Both the position numbers and the translations under genes were made by a program. 8,203 nucleotides of DNA from JAFKKF01 sp038323025 (GTDB lineage Bacteria > Pseudomonadota > Alphaproteobacteria > Rhizobiales > Kaistiaceae): contig JBBQGL010000159.1 of the NCBI GenBank assembly GCA_038323025.1, positions 1 through 8,203 on the forward strand. The letters run 5' to 3'. Below are positions 1 to 6,837 of this stretch, piece after piece; the first letter of the stretch is position 1; every line of letters starts with the position of its first letter. Under the pieces are notes generated by a model. That model was given only the letters and a program-made list of their open reading frames with translations, was not told where the DNA came from and did no database searches.

Positions 1-1224
1 GTCCCGATCTGCGAGGACATCTGGTTCGACCAGGTCTCGGAATGCCTGATGGAAACCGGGGCCGAGCTGCTGATCGTCCCGAACGGCTCGCCCTATTCGG
101 TCGGCAAGGCCGAGCAGCGCATGCAGGTCGCGGTGGCCCGGGTGGTCGAGACCGGCCTGCCGCTCATCTACGTCAACCAGTGCAACGCCCAGGACGAGCT
201 GGTCTTCGACGGCGGCTCGTTCGCGCTCCACGGCGACCGCTCGCTCGCCTTCCAGCTGCCGCAGTTCGAGCCGGCAACAACGGTCGTCACCTGGAAGAAA
301 GGCGAGAGCGGCTGGCGCTGCCTCGACGGGCCGAAAGTGATCCTGCCCGAAGCGGAGGAGGCCAACTGGCGTGCCTGCGTCATTGGCCTGCGCGACTATG
401 TCGACAAGAACGGCTTCCCCGGCGTCGTCCTCGGGCTGTCGGGCGGCATCGATTCCGCCGTCGTTGCCGCCATGGCGGTCGATGCGCTCGGGCCGGCGCG
501 GGTGCATTGCGTGATGCTGCCCTACCGCTACACCTCGAACGAGAGCCTGAGCGACGCCGCAACGCTCGCCGAAAAGCTCGGGGTCCGCTACGACATCGTC
601 CCGATCGAGGCGCCGGTGGAAGGGTTTTCCGCCGCCCTGAAGCCGCTGTTCGACGGCCGCGAGCCCGATATCACCGAGGAAAACCTCCAGTCGCGCGCCC
701 GCGGCACGCTGCTGATGGCGATCTCCAACAAGTTCGGCCCGATGGTGCTGACCACCGGCAACAAGTCGGAGGTCTCCGTCGGCTACGCCACGCTCTACGG
801 CGACATGGACGGCGGCTTCAATCCGGTGAAGGACCTTTACAAGACCGAGGTCTACCGGCTCGCCCGCTGGCGGAATGCCCACCGGCCGCGCGGTGCTCGG
901 GGGCCGGGCGGCGTCATTATCCCTGAAAACATCATCACCCGCGCCCCGACCGCCGAGTTGCGCCCGAACCAGACGGACCAGGATTCGCTGCCGCCCTACG
1001 AGCAGCTCGACGACATCCTCGAGTGCCTGGTCGAGGGCGAAATGCGGGTGCGCGATGTCGCTGCCCGTGGCCACGACGAAGCGGTCGTGCGAAAGGTCGA
1101 GCGCCTGCTTTACATCGCCGAATACAAGCGTCGTCAGGCCGCGCCCGGCGTGAAGATCACGCGGCGCAATTTCGGCCGCGACCGCCGCTATCCCATCACC
1201 AACAAGTTCCGCGATCGCGGCTAA
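1..1224 (+). CDS. nadE: Glutamine-dependent NAD+ synthetase, C-terminal part (5' end outside window)
   Basis: Catalyses the last step of NAD+ synthesis in the cytoplasm: nicotinic acid adenine dinucleotide is adenylated with ATP and amidated with ammonia released from glutamine. The reading frame is open from base 1, so the gene starts upstream; the first in-window ATG (49) is internal. The fragment has 407 residues. It opens with VPICEDIW, whose Cys (residue 4) is the expected catalytic cysteine of the nitrilase-type glutaminase domain; that domain runs to about residue 100. The synthetase domain follows, with the ATP pyrophosphatase loop SGGIDS at residues 147-152, TTGNKSE and YGDMDGGFNPVKDLYKTEVY further on, and the conserved end RRNFGRDRRYPITNKFRD. 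It stops at TAA 1222-1224. About a third of the usual full length (roughly 550-680 residues) is missing at the N terminus because of the window edge. One local oddity is YVNQCNAQDE where I expect YVNQVGGQDE. Identification is very secure. Confidence 0.97.
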   Translation, partial: VPICEDIWFDQVSECLMETGAELLIVPNGSPYSVGKAEQRMQVAVARVVETGLPLIYVNQCNAQDELVFDGGSFALHGDRSLAFQLPQFEPATTVVTWKKGESGWRCLDGPKVILPEAEEANWRACVIGLRDYVDKNGFPGVVLGLSGGIDSAVVAAMAVDALGPARVHCVMLPYRYTSNESLSDAATLAEKLGVRYDIVPIEAPVEGFSAALKPLFDGREPDITEENLQSRARGTLLMAISNKFGPMVLTTGNKSEVSVGYATLYGDMDGGFNPVKDLYKTEVYRLARWRNAHRPRGARGPGGVIIPENIITRAPTAELRPNQTDQDSLPPYEQLDDILECLVEGEMRVRDVAARGHDEAVVRKVERLLYIAEYKRRQAAPGVKITRRNFGRDRRYPITNKFRDRG

Positions 1225-1270
1225 GCGGCATCGATTGGCGCCCGCGGGGCTCGTCGGCTATCCCTGACCC

Positions 1271-2365
1271 ATGCAATGGTCACCGCAACAGGACGCGGCG
1301 CTGGCGGCCGTCGGCCGCTGGCTGAAGGCCGGCGAGCCGCAGGTCTTCCGCCTATTCGGCTACGCCGGCACCGGCAAGACCACGCTTGCCCGCCACCTGG
1401 CCGAGTCGATCAACGGCGACGTCGCCTTCGCCGCCTACACCGGCAAGGCCGCGCACGTCATGCGCGGCAAGGGCTGCAAGAACGCCGGCACCATCCACAG
1501 CCTGATCTACCGGATGCGCGGCGAAAGCGAGGATGGCCCCACCTTCGTGCTCAACGACGACAGCACCGCCGGCAAGGTGGCGCTGGTCGTCATCGACGAA
1601 TGCTCGATGGTCGACGAGGAGGTCGGACGCGACCTGCTTTCCTTCGGCTCCAAGGTTCTCGTGCTTGGCGATCCGGCGCAATTGCCGCCGGTCGCCGGCG
1701 GCGGTTTCTTCACGGCGGCCGAGCCGGACATCATGCTGACGGAGGTTCACCGCCAGGCGGCGAACGATCCGATCATCCGGCTGTCGATGATCGTGCGCGA
1801 CGGCGGCGCGCTCACCGAGGGTTCGTATGGCGAGAGCCGGGTGATTTCACGGAACGACATCGAGCCCGAGGACGTGCTTCGTGCCGACCAGGTGCTGGTC
1901 GGGCGCAACAACACCCGGCGGAGCTACAACGCCCGCATCCGCCAGCTACTGGAGCGGAAGCTCCCGACCCCGGTTGCCGGCGACAAGCTCGTCTGCCTGC
2001 GCAACGACCGGAAGCGCGGCTTGCTCAACGGCAGTCTTTGGAGCGTCGACCGCATCCGCAAGCCGAGGAAGGGCCTTTTGCGGTACACCCTGTCGCCCGA
2101 CCAGGACGAGGGCGGCAAGCCGCGGACGGTGGTGTCGGTCAATCCCGCCTTCTTCGAGGGCGGTGCCGAAGCGCTGTCGACGCCCGAGCGGCGCCGGTCC
2201 GACGAGTTCGACTACGGCTATGTGCTGACCGTCCACAAGGCGCAAGGCTCGCAATGGGACGACGTCATGCTCTTTGACGAGAGCTTCGCCTTCCGCGAGC
2301 ACGCCCGCCGCTGGCTCTATACCGGGATCACCCGCGCCGCGACGCGCATCACCGTCGTGCGCTAG
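1271..2365 (+). CDS. Stand-alone RecD-like / Dda-like ATP-dependent DNA helicase (SF1B)
   Basis: A 364-residue superfamily 1 helicase, expected to move 5' to 3' on single-stranded DNA using ATP. Motifs are in the right order: Walker A GYAGTGKTT (residues 30-38), YTGKAA (56-61), Walker B VVIDECSMVD (106-115), motif III LGDPAQLPPV (132-141), motif IV-like TEVHRQ (157-162), motif V LTVHKAQGSQWDDV (319-332) and motif VI LYTGITRA (349-356). This is the AAA_30 plus UvrD_C_2 arrangement. It lacks the N-terminal region of RecD (the RecBCD subunit) and of RecD2, and no recB or recC lies nearby, so it is not the RecBCD alpha subunit. The length matches short Dda-like helicases common in Hyphomicrobiales. 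The ATG at 1271 is chosen because MQWSPQQDAAL is a natural N terminus for this group (a Q-motif-like SPQQ). No clear Shine-Dalgarno sequence precedes it. It lies 46 bp after nadE and may be cotranscribed. Its cellular role (repair or replication restart) is inferred only from the family. Confidence 0.93.
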   Translation: MQWSPQQDAALAAVGRWLKAGEPQVFRLFGYAGTGKTTLARHLAESINGDVAFAAYTGKAAHVMRGKGCKNAGTIHSLIYRMRGESEDGPTFVLNDDSTAGKVALVVIDECSMVDEEVGRDLLSFGSKVLVLGDPAQLPPVAGGGFFTAAEPDIMLTEVHRQAANDPIIRLSMIVRDGGALTEGSYGESRVISRNDIEPEDVLRADQVLVGRNNTRRSYNARIRQLLERKLPTPVAGDKLVCLRNDRKRGLLNGSLWSVDRIRKPRKGLLRYTLSPDQDEGGKPRTVVSVNPAFFEGGAEALSTPERRRSDEFDYGYVLTVHKAQGSQWDDVMLFDESFAFREHARRWLYTGITRAATRITVVR

Positions 2366-2369
2366 GGCC

Positions 2370-3113
2370 TTACAGGCTTCCGACCTTGGTCGGCCTGGTT
2401 TCGTCCGGGATGGCGGGCAGGGCGTTGGGATCGCCGAGGACGATCACCTTGGTGCCGAGCGGAACGCGGTTGTAGAGGTCGATGACGTCCTGGTCGAGCA
2501 TCCGGATGCAGCCCGAGGACACCGCGTGTCCGATGCTCGACGGCTCGTTGGTGCCGTGGAGGCGGAACAGCGTGTCCTTGTTGCCCTGCCAGAGATAGAG
2601 GGCGCGCGCCCCGAGCGGGTTCCGGTAGCCGCCCTCCATGCCGTCGGCGTAGCGCGCGAACCTGGCGTCGCGCTCGATCATTTCCTTCGGCGGAAACCAC
2701 TTCGGCCACGCCTGCTTGTCATGGATGGTGGCGGTACCGGCCCACAGGAAGCCGTCGCGGCCGACGCCGATGCCGTAGCGGATGGCGGTCCCGTCGCTCC
2801 CGACCAGATAAAGGAACCGGTTCGGCGGATCGACGACGACCACGCCCGCCTGGCGCGGAACCCCCGGCGGGATCGGCACGGTCTGGCGATAGAATTGCGG
2901 GTCGATCTTGGTCAGGTCGACGGTGGGGATGCGATAGGGCGGCTCGTTGATGGCCGTGTAGTTGGAGACGATCTCCGGGTCGATGCCCTTGTTGAGCGGC
3001 GGCGCCTGATTGCAGCCGGCGGCCAGCAGCGGGATCGCGAGAGCGAGCCAGCGCAGCCGGCCAGGAAGCCGGGTCCGCCCGCGGACAGGATTCAGGATCG
3101 ACTTCAACCGCAT
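2370..3113 (-). CDS. L,D-transpeptidase (YkuD fold), predicted lipoprotein
   Basis: Predicted envelope enzyme that forms 3-3 peptidoglycan cross-links or attaches proteins to peptidoglycan. From the ATG at 3111-3113 it has 247 residues. The N terminus has basic residues (MRLKSILNPVRGRTR), a hydrophobic stretch and the lipobox LLAAGC, with the lipidated Cys at residue 34. The YkuD domain covers about residues 88-228. Its active-site motif is HGTNEPSSIGHAVSSGCIRM (residues 186-205), with the first His at 186, a second at 196, catalytic Cys202 and Arg204. The frame stays open upstream to an ATG at 3248, overlapping the DUF2865 gene, but I prefer 3113: it places the signal peptide at the N terminus and has GAGG (3121-3124) 7 nt upstream. 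It is 67 nt downstream of the DUF2865 gene and probably shares its transcript. It ends at TAA 2370-2372, 4 bp from the stop of the convergent helicase gene. Family is certain; substrate is not visible. Confidence 0.95.
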   Translation of the reverse strand: MRLKSILNPVRGRTRLPGRLRWLALAIPLLAAGCNQAPPLNKGIDPEIVSNYTAINEPPYRIPTVDLTKIDPQFYRQTVPIPPGVPRQAGVVVVDPPNRFLYLVGSDGTAIRYGIGVGRDGFLWAGTATIHDKQAWPKWFPPKEMIERDARFARYADGMEGGYRNPLGARALYLWQGNKDTLFRLHGTNEPSSIGHAVSSGCIRMLDQDVIDLYNRVPLGTKVIVLGDPNALPAIPDETRPTKVGSL

Positions 3114-3180
3114 CTCCGGGCCTCGCCCATCGCGGGCGACGCTATCGTGAAAATTCTGAACAGGGAGTGACCGCAAAGCC

Positions 3181-4194
3181 TCACTGGGCAACATAATACG
3201 AAGGGCCGACGATTCGAACAGGCTTGTCCGCGGGCGCGTCATCGCCATCTGCCGGAGCCGGCCCGGTGGTGGCCACCGGCGAGCTCCCGCTTCCGTTGGC
3301 GGGGCGCTCGGCTTCGATCGTCAGGATGCCCGACTTTGGCGCGTTCATCGGGATCGGCAGCGGCGCAAAGCGGGTCGCCGGCGACGCGTTCGCATGGCAG
3401 GTGCAGGCGGCGTCGAATTCCTTCCGGAAGCGGTAGGCGGTCGGCAGCGCCGTATAGGGGCGCCCGTCGAGAGAGACCATGGCATCGGTGTCGGCGCCGG
3501 GGTTGCGATAGACGTAGAGGGCCACCGGCGTTCCCGGGCAGAGCGCCTGGCAGGACTGTTCGTCGCTCGCGAATTTCTCCGGCATCGTCGAGAAACTCAC
3601 CGGAAAATAGTACCCGTCGCAGGTTCGCACGCACATCGTCCGGTAGGTATTGGACTGGCCGAAATAGTCGAACCCGTCGGCAGCAAAGTCGTTGCGGATT
3701 GCGGGCGAGCTGTAGAGGCTCGCCACTTGCGGCGGCTGTGGCGTATCCGGCAGTCTCTCGACCGCAAACGGGTTGTCGCAATGATACATCGCCAGCTGCC
3801 GGACCACGCTGGCGCGGTCGCGCGCGGCGGTAAAGGGATTGACCGACGTGCGCCGCCGTTCCGCCTCGAGCTGGATGAGGCTCGTCGTCAGGCGGCCGAG
3901 GTTCGCGAGAATGGGCGCACAGCTCGGGCTGTCCCGCAGGCCGGGTGAAGCGGGCCCTTCGACGCAGCCGATCCGCTGCGCCGAAAGGTTCAGCCGGTCA
4001 AAGGCGAGGCGCTGGTTGAGAATGGCGCGGTCGAGATTGAGGCTCGTGTTGCCCGGATTGCCGGCGTTGCCGTCGAGAAGTGCCAGGCGCTGTTCCAGCG
4101 CTACACAGACTCCGGGGTCCGCCGAGGCAGGCATAAGTGCGGCGATGGCCGACCCGATTGCTCCGGCGAAGGCAAGAATGCGCAAGCACGCCAT
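3181..4194 (-). CDS. DUF2865-type cysteine-rich secreted protein, function unknown
   Basis: A 337-residue protein of unknown function. The N terminus MACLRILAFAGAIGSAIAALMPASA|D is a Sec signal peptide with likely cleavage after residue 25, so the mature protein should be periplasmic. The core, with YRTMCVRTCDGYYFPVS (residues 184-200), a CQALCPGTP segment (about 215-223), YVYRNPG and a closing CTCH (264-267), matches what I recall of DUF2865 proteins of Hyphomicrobiales. The mature chain has ten cysteines, suiting disulfide bonds outside the cytoplasm. Residues about 30-115 are polar and helix-prone (many Leu, Arg and Gln); the last 60 or so are rich in Pro, Ala, Gly and Asp and probably disordered. 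The ATG at 4194 is chosen over an in-frame GTG at 4257 because it fits the signal peptide and has AGGGA (4200-4204) 5 nt upstream. It lies between znuB and an L,D-transpeptidase, all on the same strand. An envelope role is inferred from secretion and neighbours only. Confidence 0.88.
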   Translation of the reverse strand: MACLRILAFAGAIGSAIAALMPASADPGVCVALEQRLALLDGNAGNPGNTSLNLDRAILNQRLAFDRLNLSAQRIGCVEGPASPGLRDSPSCAPILANLGRLTTSLIQLEAERRRTSVNPFTAARDRASVVRQLAMYHCDNPFAVERLPDTPQPPQVASLYSSPAIRNDFAADGFDYFGQSNTYRTMCVRTCDGYYFPVSFSTMPEKFASDEQSCQALCPGTPVALYVYRNPGADTDAMVSLDGRPYTALPTAYRFRKEFDAACTCHANASPATRFAPLPIPMNAPKSGILTIEAERPANGSGSSPVATTGPAPADGDDAPADKPVRIVGPSYYVAQ

Positions 4195-4247
4195 GACGGT
4201 CCCTGCCAATTCGCGGCCTGCGGCCGCGATCTCGCGCTGGACCCCGC

Positions 4248-4266
4248 GGCTGGCCACCGGCCAGCC
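4248..4266. repeat. Perfect 8-bp inverted repeat, strong GC hairpin
   Basis: GGCTGGCC (4248-4255) and GGCCAGCC (4259-4266) are exact reverse complements around a 3-nt spacer. The hairpin lies in the gap between znuB and the DUF2865 gene, ahead of the latter's start on the minus strand. No run of T follows on either strand, so it is not a standard intrinsic terminator. It may end or protect the znu transcript, or only reflect high GC. Confidence 0.6.
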
Positions 4267-4292
4267 TCCCTCAACTCAGCCGGCCCAATATG

Positions 4293-4322
4293 CTGTCGTC
4301 CCGGTCGCCGGTCAAACGACAG
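4293..4322 (-). terminator. Possible weak terminator or 3' hairpin after znuB
   Basis: Arms CTGTCGT (4293-4299 on the plus strand) and ACGACAG (4316-4322) form a perfect 7-bp stem. The 16-nt interior contains two CCGG blocks that could pair further. It starts 2 nt after the znuB stop codon on the minus strand, where a terminator or a 3' protecting hairpin is expected. There is no T run after it (CATATTGG follows), so calling it a terminator is tentative. Confidence 0.35.
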
Positions 4323-4324
4323 GG

Positions 4325-5116
4325 CTATCGCCGCGTTCCGGCCACTGCGCCGAAATAGGCCAATGCGCTTAACAGAGTGATGCAGAAGCTGGTCGGCCAG
4401 TCGGTATAATACGCGATCGCGATGCCGGCCCAGGCCTCGGCAACGGCTAGCCCGGCCGCCACCGCGAGCGCGCTGCCGAGCCTTGCGGTCAGCCTCTCCG
4501 CCGTCGCCGCCGGACCGACCATCAGCGTGAAGACGAGCAGAATGCCAACGATCTGCACCGACGCCGACACGGTCAGCGCGACGATCGCCATGAAGATCAC
4601 GCCGGTGAGGCGGAGCGACACGCCCTTCGCCTCCGCCAGTTCGGGCTGCAGGGTGGCGAAGAGAAGAGGGCGGCTGATGACCGCCAGCCCACCGAGCGTC
4701 ACCACCGCGATCGCGACCAGCGTCCGCAGCGTGTCGCCCGAAACCGCGAGGACGTTGCCGAAGAGAAGCGCCGTCGCCTGCGTCGCGAACGACGTGTAGT
4801 AGTGCAGGAAAAGGAGGCCGAACCCGAGCGACAGGGCGAGCACGATGCCGATGGCCACGTCGCGCCCACTCAGCCTTTCGCCCAGCAGCCCCATGGCGAT
4901 GCCGGCGGCGAGCGTCATCCCGATCATCCCGAAGAGCGGGGATATCCCGATCAGGCCGGCGGCGGTCGCGCCGGCGAAGCCCACGTGGGAGAGGGCGTGG
5001 CCGGCGAAGGTCTGGCCGCGCGCCACCAGGAAGACGCCGACGATCCCGGCCACCAGCGCGACGACCCCGCTCGCCGCGAAGGCCGTGACCATGAAGTCGT
5101 AGTCAAGGATGCCCAT
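4325..5116 (-). CDS. znuB: Zinc/manganese-type ABC transporter permease
   Basis: Membrane channel subunit of the metal uptake transporter, an ABC-3 family permease working with ZnuC and ZnuA. From the ATG at 5116 it has 263 residues and begins MGILDYDFMVTAF. I see about eight or nine hydrophobic segments, near residues 8-31, 45-58, 62-79, 88-106, 131-149, 172-201 (probably two), 213-235 and 243-260. Family-typical stretches are GQTFAGHALSHVGFAGA (35-51), LLFGNVLAV (117-125), LQPELAEAKGV (156-166, in the cytoplasmic coupling region) and QIVGILLVFTLMVGPAA (188-204). The frame extends upstream to ATG 5137 and GTG 5167, but homologues as I recall them begin at the LDYDF segment. The start at 5116 overlaps the end of znuC (5103) by 14 nt, which implies translational coupling. 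Zinc is favoured over manganese from gene order and operator, but the permease alone does not decide this. Confidence 0.94.
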   Translation of the reverse strand: MGILDYDFMVTAFAASGVVALVAGIVGVFLVARGQTFAGHALSHVGFAGATAAGLIGISPLFGMIGMTLAAGIAMGLLGERLSGRDVAIGIVLALSLGFGLLFLHYYTSFATQATALLFGNVLAVSGDTLRTLVAIAVVTLGGLAVISRPLLFATLQPELAEAKGVSLRLTGVIFMAIVALTVSASVQIVGILLVFTLMVGPAATAERLTARLGSALAVAAGLAVAEAWAGIAIAYYTDWPTSFCITLLSALAYFGAVAGTRR

Positions 5117-5939
5117 GGTGCCCGTGCCCGTGCCCATAAGCTTCGTCGTGTTCGTGGAGATGGGCACCGCTTTCCACTTCCTGGGCCCCCGAGAGCACGA
5201 AGACGCGCCCGCCCGCGCGCACGACCTCGATCGGCGAGCCGTAGAGCCGCGACAGCACCGGCGCGGTGATTACCTCGTCGACCGTGCCCAGGGTCGCCTG
5301 CCGGTTGCCGAGATAGAGGATGCGGTCGACGGCGCCGATCAACTGGTTGATATCGTGCGCGCTGAAGAGGATCGTGATCCCCTTGTCGCGGCAAAGTCCG
5401 CGCGCCAGTTCGACCACCGCGGTCTGGTGGCGCGGGTCGAGGCTGATCAGCGGTTCGTCGAGAAGCAGAATGCGCGGCCCGCCGATCAGCGCCTGGGCGA
5501 AAAGCAGGCGCTGGCGTTCGCCGCCTGACATTTCGCGAAACCGGCGGCCGGCGAGCCCGGTCGCTCCGACGGTCGCCAACGCCTCGTCCAGCGCCTGCCG
5601 TCGCCCCGCGTTCAGAAAGGGCAGGCCATATCGCTCCCCGTCGATTGAAGACGCGATGAAATCCCGCCCGGTCAGCTGCAGGTCCGCGGAAGTGCTGCGG
5701 GTCTGCGGCAGGTAGCCGATGGCCGGATTGCCGCGGCGCACATCGGCCCCGTCGACGCTGATCCGGCCCGATGCCGGCTTCAGCAGGCCGAGGATGGCGC
5801 GCATCAGGGTGGTCTTGCCGGCGCCGTTCGGACCGAGCACGCCGATGAACTCGCCCTGCCCGACCGCGAGCGAGACGTCCGACAGAACCTCGCGCCCTGC
5901 AATGGCGAGGGTGACATGGTCGAACGCTATCGCACTCAC
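5103..5939 (-). CDS. znuC: Zinc/manganese-type ABC transporter ATP-binding protein with His-rich tail
   Basis: Cytoplasmic ATPase that powers metal import through ZnuB; 278 residues. Motifs: Walker A GPNGAGKTT (36-44), Q-loop Gln79 in GYLPQT, signature MSGGERQR (137-144), Walker B ILLLDEP (157-163), D-loop SLD, and H-loop His195 in SAHD. Residues 260-277 form a histidine-rich tail with eight His in 18 residues (HLHEH then GHGHGHHGH), a likely metal-binding extension. The start is GTG at 5937-5939, overlapping the znuA stop in the 4-nt junction GTGA. This arrangement and the near lack of a Shine-Dalgarno sequence point to termination-reinitiation from znuA. The C-terminal tail codons are read again in another frame as the start region of znuB. 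Family assignment is secure; the metal is inferred from context. Confidence 0.96.
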   Translation of the reverse strand: MSAIAFDHVTLAIAGREVLSDVSLAVGQGEFIGVLGPNGAGKTTLMRAILGLLKPASGRISVDGADVRRGNPAIGYLPQTRSTSADLQLTGRDFIASSIDGERYGLPFLNAGRRQALDEALATVGATGLAGRRFREMSGGERQRLLFAQALIGGPRILLLDEPLISLDPRHQTAVVELARGLCRDKGITILFSAHDINQLIGAVDRILYLGNRQATLGTVDEVITAPVLSRLYGSPIEVVRAGGRVFVLSGAQEVESGAHLHEHDEAYGHGHGHHGHP

Positions 5940-6814
5940 GAGGATGGGCCTGCCAGCGCTTTTTGGGTGGCGTCGAGCTCGCCGATCATCCAGTCGACGA
6001 AGCTCCTGCCGGCGGGCTGGGTTTCGCTGACGCCGACGACCGGCACATGGCTCTGGCTGGCGATGGCGAGCAGCCGGTCGACCTGGGGGTCGGTGACCTG
6101 GCTGTTGTAGAACAGCACATCCACCTTGTGGCCGCGGAGGTCATCCTCGAAGGCGGCGGTGTCGCGCGCGCTCGGCTCGGTGTCGTTCATGACGGCGAGC
6201 TGGAAGCGCTCGTTCCGCATGGCGAGGCCGAGAGCCGCCGCCATGTACCCGAACACCGGCTCGGTGGCGGACACCGGGCGGCCGGCATATCGGGCCCGTA
6301 TCGCGCTGAACTTCGTCGCGATCGTCTCGAAGCCACCCCTGAGCCTGTCGAGGTTCGCAGCGTAGTCCGCCGCGTCCGCCGGATCGATCTCGGCGAGTTT
6401 CGCCGCGAGAGCAGCAGCGACCGCCGGCATCGTCGCCGGGTCGTACCAGAGGTGGGGGTTGTCCCCGGTCGCGCGATGGACCAGGTCGGCGGCAACGATG
6501 ACCAATCGGTCGGGGGCGCTGTTGGCGGCGAGCATCTTCGCGACCCACGGATCGTAACCGGCGCCGTTGAGAACGACGATCCGAGCGTTGGCGAGGTCGC
6601 GGGCTACTGACGGACTCGCCTCGAACAGGTGCGGGTCCTGGTCGGGGTTGCTGAGCACGCTGGTTACCCGGACGTGCTCACCGCCGATCGCTGCGGCGAT
6701 GTCGCCATAGAAATTTTCCGCCGCCACGATCGAAATCGGGGTCGGAGTGGAGGCGGCTGCCGCCGCTGAACCCACGACAAGCATGGCGGAGCCGACGATG
6801 GCGAGCATTTTCAT
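5936..6814 (-). CDS. znuA: Zinc/manganese-type ABC transporter substrate-binding protein
   Basis: Periplasmic cluster A-I binding protein (ZnuA/TroA/PsaA family) that hands metal to the ZnuBC channel; 292 residues. The N terminus MKMLAIVGSAMLVVGSAAAAAS is a Sec signal peptide with cleavage near residue 21. Likely metal ligands from family alignment by eye are His62 (DPHLFE), His121 (NPHLWYD), Glu185 (ATEPVFGYM) and an acidic residue near the C terminus, perhaps Glu264 (VSETQPAG). The His/Asp-rich loop common in zinc-specific ZnuA proteins, normally just before the second His ligand, is absent: the segment is only HRATGDNPHLW. The ATG at 6812-6814 has AGGA (6823-6826) 8 nt upstream. It is the first gene of the znuACB operon and sits behind a promoter with an overlapping palindrome. 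Because the loop is missing and a Glu replaces the third His, manganese or broad specificity cannot be excluded; the name znuA follows operon context. Confidence 0.93.
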   Translation of the reverse strand: MKMLAIVGSAMLVVGSAAAAASTPTPISIVAAENFYGDIAAAIGGEHVRVTSVLSNPDQDPHLFEASPSVARDLANARIVVLNGAGYDPWVAKMLAANSAPDRLVIVAADLVHRATGDNPHLWYDPATMPAVAAALAAKLAEIDPADAADYAANLDRLRGGFETIATKFSAIRARYAGRPVSATEPVFGYMAAALGLAMRNERFQLAVMNDTEPSARDTAAFEDDLRGHKVDVLFYNSQVTDPQVDRLLAIASQSHVPVVGVSETQPAGRSFVDWMIGELDATQKALAGPSS

Positions 6815-6837
6815 GGGTGCGATCCTGAAGCAGGACT

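Noticed and set aside
42..926. Long open frame of 294 codons overlapping nadE in another frame
   Set aside because: It is Arg/Pro/Ala-rich low-complexity translation typical of a shadow frame in high-GC DNA; the nadE frame carries all known motifs.
3123..3139. Small hairpin (TCGCCC / GGGCGA) just before the L,D-transpeptidase start, possibly hiding its ribosome binding site
   Set aside because: Only 6 bp, common by chance at this GC content, and covers just part of the GAGG motif.
2274..3170. 298-codon plus-strand open frame opposite the L,D-transpeptidase
   Set aside because: It is antisense to a gene with a clear lipobox and YkuD active site, has no recognisable domain, and reflects GC-driven absence of stops.
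3114..3248. 45-residue N-terminal extension of the L,D-transpeptidase from the ATG at 3248
   Set aside because: It would push the signal peptide and lipobox to residue 79 and overlap the DUF2865 gene; the ATG at 3113 has a suitable ribosome binding site.
4195..4257. Longer DUF2865 protein from the GTG at 4257
   Set aside because: The added residues include charged positions before the signal peptide and span a strong hairpin; the ATG at 4194 has AGGGA at proper spacing.
5103..5140. GGGCAC short tandem repeat as a phase-variable tract
   Set aside because: Only about two to three imperfect units of 6 nt, explained by alternating Gly-His codons; length changes would stay in frame.
5117..5167. 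N-terminal extension of ZnuB from ATG 5137 or GTG 5167
   Set aside because: The extra residues (MPISTNTTKL and MGTGTGT) are a readout of the His-tail codons of znuC; ABC-3 permeases normally begin near the LDYDF segment.
5963..6610. 215-codon plus-strand open frame opposite znuA
   Set aside because: Shadow of znuA; no ribosome binding site, no recognisable domain.
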